From an uncultured Collinsella sp. (GTDB taxonomy: Bacteria; Actinomycetota; Coriobacteriia; Coriobacteriales; Coriobacteriaceae), in contig CABSZR010000043.1 of assembly GCA_902482185.1 (NCBI GenBank), forward strand, positions 1 to 9,062: DNA of 9,062 bases, in the 5' to 3' direction. Shown here one piece after another: positions 1 to 5,956 of the stretch. Numbering within the stretch: position 1 is the first letter of the stretch; every line of letters begins with the position of its first letter. The notes below the pieces were generated by a model. The model was not told the DNA's origin, ran no database searches, and saw only the letters and a program-made list of their open reading frames with translations. Position numbers and translations under genes: made by a program.

Positions 1-52
1 TTTTTCAAGCAGAAGACGGCATACGAGATCAGCCTCGGTCTCGTGGGCTCGG
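1..52 (+). other. Illumina P7 / Nextera i7 index primer (sequencing artefact)
   Basis: Positions 6-29 match the Illumina P7 sequence. Positions 30-37 (CAGCCTCG) match the Nextera i7 index known as N710. Positions 38-52 (GTCTCGTGGGCTCGG) match the 3' part of the Nextera i7 index primer. The five T at 1-5 are what read-through into the flow-cell linker gives after reverse complementing. The transposon mosaic-end sequence that normally follows is absent, and genomic coding sequence begins directly, which suggests the index primer mis-primed on genomic DNA. None of this belongs to the organism. The match is from memory of the primer sequences. Confidence 0.97.
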
Positions 53-909
53 ACGGCTCGCACAACCAAGTCCCCGCCGGCATTATCGCCCCCATCAAGG
101 TGGGCGATCGTACCGTCGGCACGCTCAAGTTCTACTACAAGACCCCGCGCGCCGTCGACCGTACCCAGTATGCGCTTGCCTCGGGCTTTGCCGAGATCTT
201 GTCCACGCAGCTCGCCATCCACGAGCTCGAGGTGCAAAAGGAACTCACGGCGCGCGCCGAGGTGCGTGCGCTGCAGGCGCAGATTAACCCGCACTTCCTG
301 TTCAACACGCTGAACACCATTGCATCGTTTACGCGCACCGATCCGCTGCGGGCCCGCGAACTGCTTCGTGAGTTCTCATCGTTCTATCGTGCCACGCTCG
401 ACAACTCGGGATCGCTTATTCCGGTCTCGCGCGAGGTTGCACAGACCAAGCGCTACCTTACCTTTGAGAAGGCCCGCTTTGGCGAGGACCGCGTGCTTGC
501 GACGTTCGATGTGTCCGAGGACGTGGAAGATACGCTGGTGCCGGCGTTCGTGATCCAGCCGATTGTCGAGAACGCCGTGCGTCATGGTATGGGCGATGAC
601 GACGCCCTGAGGATCGACGTGACCGTTCACCAAGACGGCGAGGATGCAATCTTGATTGCCGTGGCCGATAATGGCGTGGGCATGGATGAGGGTACCGCCG
701 CCAGACTGTTTGACGAGCGTTCTGCCCGTCCCGACGCCAGCTCTCCCCAGGGTGGCGGCGCCGGTGTGGCCATGCACAATATTTCGGAGCGCATCCATCG
801 CTTTTATGGGCCGCACTCCTATACGCGTGTTGAATCGGCGCCGGGCAAGGGCACCAAAGTGCTCCTTCATCTTGATTTGTCAGAGAGCATCTTTGACATT
901 CAAGAGTAA
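53..909 (+). CDS. LytS-type sensor histidine kinase, 3' part only
   Basis: This is the C-terminal portion of a membrane sensor kinase of the LytS/YpdA type (His_kinase plus HATPase_c), which phosphorylates the response regulator encoded next. Numbering from the GTG at 43, residues 10-60 look like the end of a GAF-like domain. Residues 80-90 carry the phospho-acceptor motif QINPHFLFNTL with H84. The N box is VENAVRHG (175-182), the G1 box DNGVGM (209-214), and a glycine-rich lid lies around 237-246. The reading frame stays open into the adapter at 1-52, so the first residues of any conceptual translation (from GTG 43) are primer-derived. The real gene continues off the contig, and the expected membrane-spanning N-terminus is missing (family members are usually over 500 residues). 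The stop at 907-909 lies 72 bases before the regulator's ATG, fitting a two-gene operon. The stimulus cannot be read from this fragment. Confidence 0.9.
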
Positions 910-918
910 AATAAAAGG

Positions 919-956
919 CTACGGGCTCAACGTCATGCGACGGATGCCCGGCGTAG
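919..956 (+). other. Structured spacer between kinase and regulator
   Basis: CTACG (919-923) pairs with CGTAG (952-956), and GGC (924-926) pairs with GCC (946-948) across a three-base bulge. Inside, CGTC (931-934) pairs with GACG (939-942) around a four-base loop. There is no T tract, so it is not an intrinsic terminator. It lies just before the ribosome binding site of the response regulator, so it could tune translation or mark an mRNA processing site. Function is inferred only. Confidence 0.4.
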
Positions 957-981
957 TTAGTTGACGAAAGGTTTTATCCCT

Positions 982-1698
982 ATGCTGCGTGCGATGATTG
1001 TGGATGATGAGGCGCCGGCTCGCTCGGAGCTTCGCTTCCTGCTCGAGCAAACGGGCAAGATCGGCACGATCACGGAGGCGTCGAGCGTCCGCTCCGCCAT
1101 CGAGATGCTTATGGAAAGTCGCGTGGATGTCGTGTTTCTCGATATCTCGATGCCCGGTGCCTCGGGCCTGCAACTTGCCGAGGCGCTGCATAAGCTCAAA
1201 AATCCGCCGGCGATCGTGTTTGTGACTGCGTATAGTGACCATGCGGTCGAGGCATTCGACGTGGATGCCGTCGATTATCTGATGAAGCCGGTCGAGGAAG
1301 CTCGCTTGGATCGCGCGATCGAGAAGGTCATGCAACGCGCCAAGCCGGTTACGGACAGCAAGGTGACCATCGAGCGTATCCCGGTGGAAAAGGGCGGCCG
1401 CAAGGTGCTCATTCCCGTGGACGACATTCGCTTTATCATGGCCAAGGACGATTACTCCTGCATCTATACCGTCGATGATCGCTTTTTGTCGACGACCTCG
1501 CTGGCGCAGTTTGAGGCCAAGCTCTGCGACTTTGGCTTCTTCCGTGTTCACCGCCGCTATATCGTCAACTTGGCGTGCGTCACGGACGTCGAGACGGTGC
1601 CCTCGGGCGCCATCCAGCTGGGCATTACGGGCGTCGACGAACGCGTGCCGGTTTCGCGCCGCCGCGTCGTGCCGCTCAAGAAGGCCCTGAGTCTCTAG
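982..1698 (+). CDS. LytTR-family response regulator
   Basis: This is a 238-residue DNA-binding response regulator of the LytR/AlgR/AgrA type, the expected partner of the upstream kinase. The receiver domain covers about residues 2-120, with acidic pocket D8/D9, phospho-acceptor D54 in VFLDISMPG, T82 and K102 in the MKP motif. The LytTR domain covers about 129-238, with the typical FFRVHRRYIVNL segment (186-197) and a basic C-terminus. ATG 982 was chosen because it begins directly with the receiver strand MLRAMIVDDE and has a GAAAGG ribosome binding site at 966-971. An in-frame TTG at 961 would add seven residues with no obvious site. Kinase and regulator are adjacent and co-directional, and an intrinsic terminator follows. 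Family assignment is firm; the target genes are not visible here. Confidence 0.93.
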   Translation: MLRAMIVDDEAPARSELRFLLEQTGKIGTITEASSVRSAIEMLMESRVDVVFLDISMPGASGLQLAEALHKLKNPPAIVFVTAYSDHAVEAFDVDAVDYLMKPVEEARLDRAIEKVMQRAKPVTDSKVTIERIPVEKGGRKVLIPVDDIRFIMAKDDYSCIYTVDDRFLSTTSLAQFEAKLCDFGFFRVHRRYIVNLACVTDVETVPSGAIQLGITGVDERVPVSRRRVVPLKKALSL

Positions 1699-1704
1699 CA
1701 CACT

Positions 1705-1755
1705 GGCCCCGCAGCCCTGTAGACCCATCGTCTGCGGAGTTGTGGGGCCTTTTTT
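1705..1755 (+). terminator. Intrinsic terminator after the two-component operon
   Basis: GGCCCCGCA (1705-1713) pairs with TGTGGGGCC (1741-1749), with one G-T pair, and T residues run from 1750 to 1755. A smaller GCAG/CTGC pairing is possible inside the loop. It begins seven bases after the regulator stop codon. Confidence 0.8.
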
Positions 1756-1795
1756 GTATGTATCTGCCGAATCGTTTTTTTGCGGAAGGGATTCC

Positions 1796-2263
1796 ATGAA
1801 CAGTGCAAGTGCCAAGCGCATCGACATCATCTCGGACACCCACGGCTATTTATCGCCTGCGCTCTTGGATGAGCTTGAGGGCGCAGACCTGATTATCCAC
1901 GCTGGCGACCTCACGTCAGAGATGGACTACGAGCACCTATGCACCATCGCCCCCGTGCGGGCCGTACTGGGCAACAACGATTACTACCGCGACTACGGTC
2001 CCGATGTAGACCGTCTTGCGCTCTTTACCTACGAAGGCCTCAAATTCGCCGTAGCCCACTACCGCGAAGACCTTCCGGTGGGATCCGTAGACGTAGCCAT
2101 CAACGGCCACACCCACGTAACCAAAGAAGCCCAAGTGGGTCGCTGCTTAGTCCTCAACCCGGGCAGCGCCAGCTACCCTAGAGGCACCCGAGGCCCCACC
2201 ATGGCCAGAATGCTCGTCAAAGACGGCAAGATCCTAAGCACCAAGTTTATTGACCTAGACTAA
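1796..2263 (+). CDS. YfcE/MJ0936-type metallophosphoesterase
   Basis: This 155-residue calcineurin-like phosphoesterase is a compact, cytosolic, metal-dependent phosphodiesterase. Metal-binding motifs appear in order: SDTHG (D14, H16), HAGDL (D38), GNND (59-62), H88 in AHY, and NGHTH (103-107). The length is normal for the small YfcE/MJ0936 group. ATG 1796 has GGAAGGG at 1784-1790. A GTG farther upstream (1742) would start inside the preceding terminator and add 18 unsupported residues. It sits alone between two terminators, so it is probably a single-gene transcript. The physiological substrate is not known for most of this family. The second half is richer in GTA, CTA, AGA and CGA codons than the rest of the window. 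Confidence 0.88.
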   Translation: MNSASAKRIDIISDTHGYLSPALLDELEGADLIIHAGDLTSEMDYEHLCTIAPVRAVLGNNDYYRDYGPDVDRLALFTYEGLKFAVAHYREDLPVGSVDVAINGHTHVTKEAQVGRCLVLNPGSASYPRGTRGPTMARMLVKDGKILSTKFIDLD

Positions 2264-2274
2264 CCGCAACAAAA

Positions 2275-2302
2275 ACGGGGGATGCAGATGCGTCCCCCGT
2301 TT
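2275..2302 (+). terminator. Hairpin terminator after the phosphoesterase
   Basis: ACGGGGGA (2275-2282) and TCCCCCGT (2293-2300) form a perfect 8-bp stem with a 10-base loop, 11 bases after the stop codon. The T tract is short (TT, then CCATTT), so termination may be partial. An A run lies on the upstream side. Confidence 0.65.
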
Positions 2303-2454
2303 CCATTTGAGCCAAAGGCGGAGCTTCAGCAAGATCCATCAGACCAACCCCGCCGAGGAGCACGCGGGCTAGCCGCGCAGCGGAGCACGCCCGCAAAACT
2401 GGTTGAATAATGTGACGGCAGGGAGGGTCCCGAAAAATTTTTTCAAAAAAGTTG
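2303..2454. other. Intergenic stretch with no recognised gene
   Basis: No plausible coding region is seen here. GCGGGC (2364-2369) and GCCCGC (2389-2394) can pair around an inner CCGC/GCGG stem (2373-2376 with 2380-2383), but no T tract follows directly. A poly-A/poly-T patch at 2433-2450 lies just upstream of the tRNA promoter and could act as an UP-like element; that is inference. Confidence 0.5.
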
Positions 2455-2484
2455 TTGCGCGCCGGACAGACTTCTGTGTATACT
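2455..2484 (+). promoter_or_regulatory. Probable promoter of the tRNA-Asp gene
   Basis: TTGCGC (2455-2460) as -35 and TATACT (2479-2484) as -10 are separated by 18 bases. An A/T-rich patch lies immediately upstream. The predicted transcript start is about 40 bases before the mature tRNA, giving a short 5' leader for RNase P to remove. Confidence 0.6.
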
Positions 2485-2530
2485 AATCCCCGCAGCGCAC
2501 GCGAGCGGAAACAAACGCGAACGTCTGCCT

Positions 2531-2608
<78 letters not shown>

Positions 2609-2616
2609 ACGCAATT

Positions 2617-2644
2617 AAAGCCACGTTTTCGGACGTGGCTTTTT
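2617..2644 (+). terminator. Intrinsic terminator of the tRNA-Asp unit
   Basis: AGCCACGT (2619-2626) pairs perfectly with ACGTGGCT (2633-2640) around a six-base loop. The T run is 2640-2644, and AAA precedes the stem. It starts about 10 bases after the encoded CCA. Confidence 0.88.
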
Positions 2645-2967
2645 GCGTTTGATGCACTTTGTTTCGATAGAACGATCGCCCTAGTGCATCTTCGCCCAGA
2701 ATCCTCGCGCCTTCGGGAACGCAAGTAAAATCTAATAAATATATCTGTCTGAACAACAGCTTTGTTGCGCAACACCTGTTCTACGAGACAGGGGGTTAGG
2801 TTATACTAAATTGCACTGTGCGCCGCATCTGATGCATTTCGCTCCAAGCGCGGCACTCAGTGGATATCGGATTTACCATTTGGATGTCCTGGCGGTCATT
2901 TAGCGTCTCGACACAAGCTCGGCCCCGGAGCTCGTTCGAGCTGTTCGTATTCCTTGAAAGGGGAAAA
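2645..2967 (+). other. Promoter region and long leader before the Rrf2 gene
   Basis: These 323 bases hold no convincing coding region. The first part (2645-2760) shows nothing clear apart from an A/T-rich patch near 2726-2748. The middle holds palindromes and a -10-like box, listed separately. The last ~150 bases would be an untranslated leader. It contains a small hairpin, AGCTC/GAGCT around GTTC (2929-2942), shortly before the GAAAGGGGA ribosome binding site (2956-2964). A reading frame through 2860-2967 joins the Rrf2 gene in frame, but it encodes no Rrf2-like sequence and the internal start is much better. Confidence 0.5.
2763..2807 (+). promoter_or_regulatory. Candidate Rrf2 promoter with overlapping palindromic operator sites
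   Basis: A -10-like TATACT lies at 2802-2807, but there is no good -35 at the normal distance, as is common for activated or repressed promoters. Upstream are a perfect 12-base palindrome TGTTGCGCAACA (2763-2774) and an interrupted inverted repeat CCTGT-N8-ACAGG (2775-2792). Rrf2 proteins are dimers that often bind their own promoter, so autoregulation is plausible but inferred. Confidence 0.4.
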
Positions 2968-3453
2968 ATGGACATATCGAGGAAGACTGATTACGCCCTT
3001 CGTATGCTGGCGATGCTTGCTGAGGATCCGGAGCGTTTGCTTTCTGTTCGCACCGCTGCCGAAGAGGTCAATGTTCCGTATTCGTTTGCCCGCTCGATTC
3101 AGCACGGTTTGGTCCAGGCCGGTATTGTGGAGAGCCTGCGTGGCGTCCACGGTGGCATGCGTCTCAAGGTCAGTCCGGACGACGTCACTATCCGCCAGGT
3201 CGTCGAGGCCGTTCAGGGTCCTATGGTTATGAACGATTGCACCGCGCCCGATGGTGACTGTGCGCGCATGGGCGCGTGCTGCTATCATCCCCTGTGGGCC
3301 GGAGCCCAGGCGTTGATGCGCGACTACCTCGATTCCGTTTCGCTCGGCGACATCGTCGCTCACCGCCAGTTCCCAGCCGTCGATCCCAAGTTCGCCGACC
3401 GCGAAGCGTTTCCCGAGTACGCCACCTGCGAGTGCGCTTACCGGGAGGAATAA
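2968..3453 (+). CDS. Rrf2-family transcriptional regulator, probably Fe-S sensing
   Basis: This 161-residue regulator starts with the characteristic MDISRKTDYALRMLAML, followed by a winged helix-turn-helix (about 10-70) with the LRGVHGGMRL wing (57-66). Cysteines C91, C98, C104 and C105 sit where Fe-S-binding members such as IscR, NsrR and RsrR carry their cluster ligands. An extra pair, C154 and C156, is near the C-terminus. ATG 2968 has an excellent ribosome binding site (GAAAGGGGA, 2956-2964). The MutY-like gene follows after 21 bases, so the two are probably co-transcribed. Rrf2 family membership is firm. Whether it senses iron, nitric oxide, redox state or cysteine cannot be decided from sequence, so no gene name is given. 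Confidence 0.9.
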   Translation: MDISRKTDYALRMLAMLAEDPERLLSVRTAAEEVNVPYSFARSIQHGLVQAGIVESLRGVHGGMRLKVSPDDVTIRQVVEAVQGPMVMNDCTAPDGDCARMGACCYHPLWAGAQALMRDYLDSVSLGDIVAHRQFPAVDPKFADREAFPEYATCECAYREE

Positions 3454-3474
3454 CGCCGCATAAGGAGCATAGCC

Positions 3475-4380
3475 ATGATTCAGGACCCCTTTCGTTCGAT
3501 GATTCGTTCGGAAGGGGTCCTGCGTTATCGTGACCTTCCGTGGCGCCGCACACGCGATCCGTACATCATTTGGCTTTCTGAGGTCATGCTGCAGCAAACG
3601 CAGGTGCCGCGTGTGGAGGCGCGCATGCCGGTGTGGCTCGATCGTTTTCCGACTGTGCAGGCGCTTGCCCAGGCCGCGCCTTCCGATGTTTTGGACGCTT
3701 GGCAGGGCATGGGCTACAACCGACGCGCTCTGGCGCTTCATGGGGCCGCTCAGCGCGTTGTAGAGGACTGGGATGGGGAGTTTCCGCGCGAGACGCGTGA
3801 CTTGGTCGCTCTGCCCGGCATTGGCCCGGCAACGGCGCAGGGCATCCGTTCGTTTGCGTTTGATCTTCCGGGCGTGTATCTGGAGACCAATGTGCGCACA
3901 GTCTTTCTGCATCACTTCTTTCCCGATGTACCGGCTGTTCCCGATCGCGAGCTGGTGCCGCTGATCCAAGCTGCCTGTCCGGCGGTCCCCGGTGCGGCGG
4001 CGGACGAGATCGCGCCCTTTGCCGCGCCTCAAGACGATGCCGACACGCCGCGCGCGTGGTATTACGCATTGCTGGATTACGGCGCGTATCTTAAAAAGAC
4101 ACTGCCCAATCCGTCCAGGCGGTCGGCGGGCTATAGTCGTCAGTCCAAGTTTGAGGGCTCGCGTCGCCAAAAGCGCGCGCATATCGTGCGTATGTTGTTG
4201 GCAGCGCGCGATGGGCAGCCGGCGGGGATTACGCTTGCTGATGCCGTGGTGGGCGTTAACGAGATGGAAGCGGCAGCCGGTCGCGGGCCGGTCGAGTGCG
4301 ACTTGATCGCGGGCATTCTAGCTGACCTGGAGCGCGAGGGCTTTTGCCGAGCCGAGGACGATCGTTGGTTGAGTGCGTAG
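3475..4380 (+). CDS. MutY-like HhH-GPD DNA glycosylase, short form without Fe-S motif
   Basis: This 301-residue base-excision repair glycosylase is related to A/G-specific adenine glycosylases. LPWRRTRDPYIIWLSEVMLQ (21-40) and QTQV (41-44) match MutY closely; E36 aligns with the catalytic Glu37 of E. coli MutY. The helix-hairpin-helix is LPGIGPATAQGI (113-124). Where MutY has the catalytic Asp138 (LDGNVKRV), this protein has LETNVRTV with E137. The C-X6-C-X2-C-X5-C cluster motif is absent: NPSRRSAGYSRQSKFEGSRR (212-231) occupies that region, and the NUDIX-like 8-oxoG recognition domain is not recognisable. These traits fit the short MutY-like subfamily that databases sometimes mislabel as an Fe-S assembly protein. 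ATG 3475 has AAGGAG at 3462-3467. A strong hairpin occupies codons 3-16. Glycosylase fold is sure; substrate specificity is not. Confidence 0.82.
   Translation: MIQDPFRSMIRSEGVLRYRDLPWRRTRDPYIIWLSEVMLQQTQVPRVEARMPVWLDRFPTVQALAQAAPSDVLDAWQGMGYNRRALALHGAAQRVVEDWDGEFPRETRDLVALPGIGPATAQGIRSFAFDLPGVYLETNVRTVFLHHFFPDVPAVPDRELVPLIQAACPAVPGAAADEIAPFAAPQDDADTPRAWYYALLDYGAYLKKTLPNPSRRSAGYSRQSKFEGSRRQKRAHIVRMLLAARDGQPAGITLADAVVGVNEMEAAAGRGPVECDLIAGILADLEREGFCRAEDDRWLSA
3481..3522 (+). repeat. Strong inverted repeat inside the first codons of the MutY-like gene
   Basis: CAGGACCCCTT (3481-3491) is the perfect reverse complement of AAGGGGTCCTG (3512-3522). Pairing continues inward with a T-G and two G-C pairs (3492-3494 with 3509-3511), then three more pairs after a small internal loop. 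It starts three bases after the ATG. No T tract follows, so it is not a terminator. A structure here could limit ribosome loading or bind a regulator. Confidence 0.7.
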
Positions 4381-4494
4381 CCCGCTCAAATCTGAAGAAC
4401 GGGATTGTAAGGTTTAAATTCGCGGCTTGAGGGCATCCTAAAGACAAGGTCGCTCAAAGCCTATGGGCGGCACGTGTTGAAGGGAAGTACACCT

Positions 4495-5034
4495 ATGGAT
4501 TTTGAGAATTCCCAAACCAAGAAGAACCTCGAGACCGCTTTTGCCGGTGAGTCCCAGGCACACACCAAGTATCGCTACTACGCATCTAAGGCCAAGAAGG
4601 ATGGCTACGTTCAGATTTCGAATATCTTTGCCGAGACGGCGGGCAACGAGTCCGAGCACGCCAAGCTGTGGTTTAAGTATCTGCACGACGGCGCCGTTCC
4701 GGGCACTCTGGACAACCTGCGCGACGCCGCCGCGGGCGAGAACTACGAGTGGACCACGATGTACGACGAGTTCGCCAAGACCGCCGAGGAGGAGGGCTTT
4801 GCCGAGATCGCCGAGAAGTTCCGTGGTGTCGCCGCCGTCGAGAAGGCCCACGAGGAGCGCTACAACAAACTCGTCGAGCGCATCGAGTCGGGCGAGGTGT
4901 TTGAGCGTGAGGGCGTGAAGGTATGGAAGTGCCTGAACTGCGGGCACCTGCACGTTGGTGCTGAGGCGCCTGAGGTGTGCCCGGTGTGTAACCACCCGAA
5001 GGCGTACTTTGAGGAGCAGGTGGTGAACTACTAG
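4495..5034 (+). CDS. rbr: Rubrerythrin
   Basis: This 179-residue cytosolic non-haem iron protein reduces hydrogen peroxide in anaerobes. The ferritin-like diiron domain (about 1-135) shows [16 protein letters not shown] (15-30, ligand E19), NESEHA (51-56, E52 and H55), [13 protein letters not shown] (81-93) and VEKAHEERY (115-123, E116 and H119). The C-terminal rubredoxin-like domain has C146-x2-C149 and C162-x2-C165 for a single iron. Length and domain order are normal for the family. ATG 4495 has AAGGGA at 4480-4485; a GTG at 4474 would lie upstream of this site. The 114-base gap from the preceding gene suggests a separate transcript, though no clean promoter or PerR-type box was recognised. 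Repeat copy 1, ending in a terminator, follows the stop codon. Confidence 0.95.
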   Translation: MDFENSQTKKNLETAFAGESQAHTKYRYYASKAKKDGYVQISNIFAETAGNESEHAKLWFKYLHDGAVPGTLDNLRDAAAGENYEWTTMYDEFAKTAEEEGFAEIAEKFRGVAAVEKAHEERYNKLVERIESGEVFEREGVKVWKCLNCGHLHVGAEAPEVCPVCNHPKAYFEEQVVNY

Positions 5035-5054
5035 CGCTTGGCGCTGGCTGCTGC

Positions 5055-5220
5055 GGAGCGCAGGGCGGGAAATGCCTTTCCCTCTCGCTCACGGCTGCGC
5101 AGGGTCGCGCGAGGCAAAGGCATTTCCCGCCCTGCGCTCCGGCTTCGGGTCGTTGCGTGCTCGTTACAGAAAAGCTGATAAGAAGTTTGTGTGCCGCCCC
5201 TTATGGGGCGGCACGTTTTT
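5055..5220 (+). repeat. Hairpin-linker-terminator element, copy 1
   Basis: The two 25-base arms at 5055-5079 and 5116-5140 are perfect reverse complements, starting GGAGCGCAGGGCGGG and ending CCCGCCCTGCGCTCC. They enclose a 36-base loop with a further imperfect CCTC-T-CGC / GCG-C-GAGG pairing. A linker follows containing GCTCGTTACAGAAAAGCTGA (5158-5177), then a perfect terminator hairpin. The whole unit recurs at 5957-6125. No open frame is evident. It follows rubrerythrin by about 20 bases and probably forms the 3' end of that transcript. It could also be a small RNA or a dispersed palindromic repeat. Confidence 0.85.
5191..5220 (+). terminator. Intrinsic terminator at the end of repeat copy 1
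   Basis: GTGCCGCCCC (5191-5200) pairs perfectly with GGGGCGGCAC (5205-5214) around TTAT, followed by G and five T (5216-5220). The stem is identical in repeat copy 2. Confidence 0.9.
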
Positions 5221-5305
5221 GTGGGGGCCGGTTGGGGCGGTGACGTTGCTTAGAGGGTACACTGGGTAGCGTTGGCTATTCGTTTCCTCTTGTGAGGTGT
5301 TGGTT

Positions 5306-5938
5306 ATGGGTAAGAAGTCTCGGGCTCGGGTTGCTGCGGCGGGAACTCGCAAGGATCCTGGTCGTCGGGTTGCCGAGGGTAAAAAGGCCGATCGTGCTGA
5401 GAAGGACAAGAAAGTCGGCGCGCATGCTCATCCTGAGTGGGCGCCTCATTTGAATTCGGCTAGTGAGGATTTGACTGCCAAGTTGTTTACTCTGGTCGAG
5501 GTAATTTTGGGCGTGGTGCCCCTTGTGGTTATCGGTTTATTCTTGGCTTCGAAGGACGCTACGAGTGTCGATAAACTCACCGAGGTCTTTTCGCAGGAGC
5601 CCTCGATAGTAGTTACGTTTATCTCTGCGTGCCTGCAGCCGTTTGTGGCGTACATGCTGTACATGATTTATCGCAAATACTGCGAGGGCGATGCGGGCTT
5701 TGCCGCCGGCAACCTGATCGGTCTTTTGTGCTCCGAGATCCTACTGCTCAATATCCCGGGCGTCATCGGTATGGGCATCTTGCTGTGGCGTGTTTGGCGC
5801 AACGTTGCCCCGCACTTTGAGAGTTGGCTGTTTGAGCGCCGCTTTGCGGGCGTGGTGGCCGATATTGCGGGCTCGCTCGTGATTCTAGCCTTGGCGTTTC
5901 TGTGCGCCACCGCCGCCCGCGGTCTCGCGGGCATGTAG
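5306..5938 (+). CDS. Unrecognised four-helix membrane protein with basic N-terminal tail
   Basis: This 210-residue protein was not recognised as a named family. Residues 1-40 are rich in Lys, Arg and Ala and look like a cytoplasmic, possibly nucleic-acid or lipid-contacting tail. Hydrophobic segments lie at about 61-82, 101-122, 131-163 (long, could be one or two helices) and 182-203. Short loops carry RKYCEGD (123-129) and WRVWRN (161-166). ATG 5306 has GAGGTG at 5294-5299; in-frame GTG 5297 and TTG 5300 overlap or crowd that site and are less likely. A -10-like TACACT lies at 5258-5263 without a convincing -35. The gene sits between two direct copies of the hairpin-linker-terminator repeat, and the second copy probably ends its transcript. 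Real coding is supported by frame length, ribosome site and helix pattern; the function is unknown. Confidence 0.75.
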   Translation: MGKKSRARVAAAGTRKDPGRRVAEGKKADRAEKDKKVGAHAHPEWAPHLNSASEDLTAKLFTLVEVILGVVPLVVIGLFLASKDATSVDKLTEVFSQEPSIVVTFISACLQPFVAYMLYMIYRKYCEGDAGFAAGNLIGLLCSEILLLNIPGVIGMGILLWRVWRNVAPHFESWLFERRFAGVVADIAGSLVILALAFLCATAARGLAGM

Positions 5939-5956
5939 TCTGTTCTCACCGACCAC

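Noticed and set aside
919..1839. Long open frame on the minus strand opposite the response regulator
   Set aside because: It mirrors the codon pattern of the real gene, has no ribosome binding site or recognisable domain, and crosses a terminator.
2364..2394. GC hairpin upstream of the tRNA as a third copy of the hairpin-linker-terminator element
   Set aside because: It shares only short GC words and lacks the loop core, linker and terminator of the two real copies.
2896..4182. A 428-codon minus-strand frame across the Rrf2 and MutY-like genes
   Set aside because: It is antisense to two well-supported genes and their spacer and is explained by high GC at third positions; the Arg/His-rich product matches nothing.
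4381..4494. PerR/Fur-type operator before rubrerythrin
   Set aside because: TTTAAATT (4413-4420) and nearby bases are AT-rich, but no convincing inverted repeat of the PerR or Fur type or good promoter pair could be drawn.
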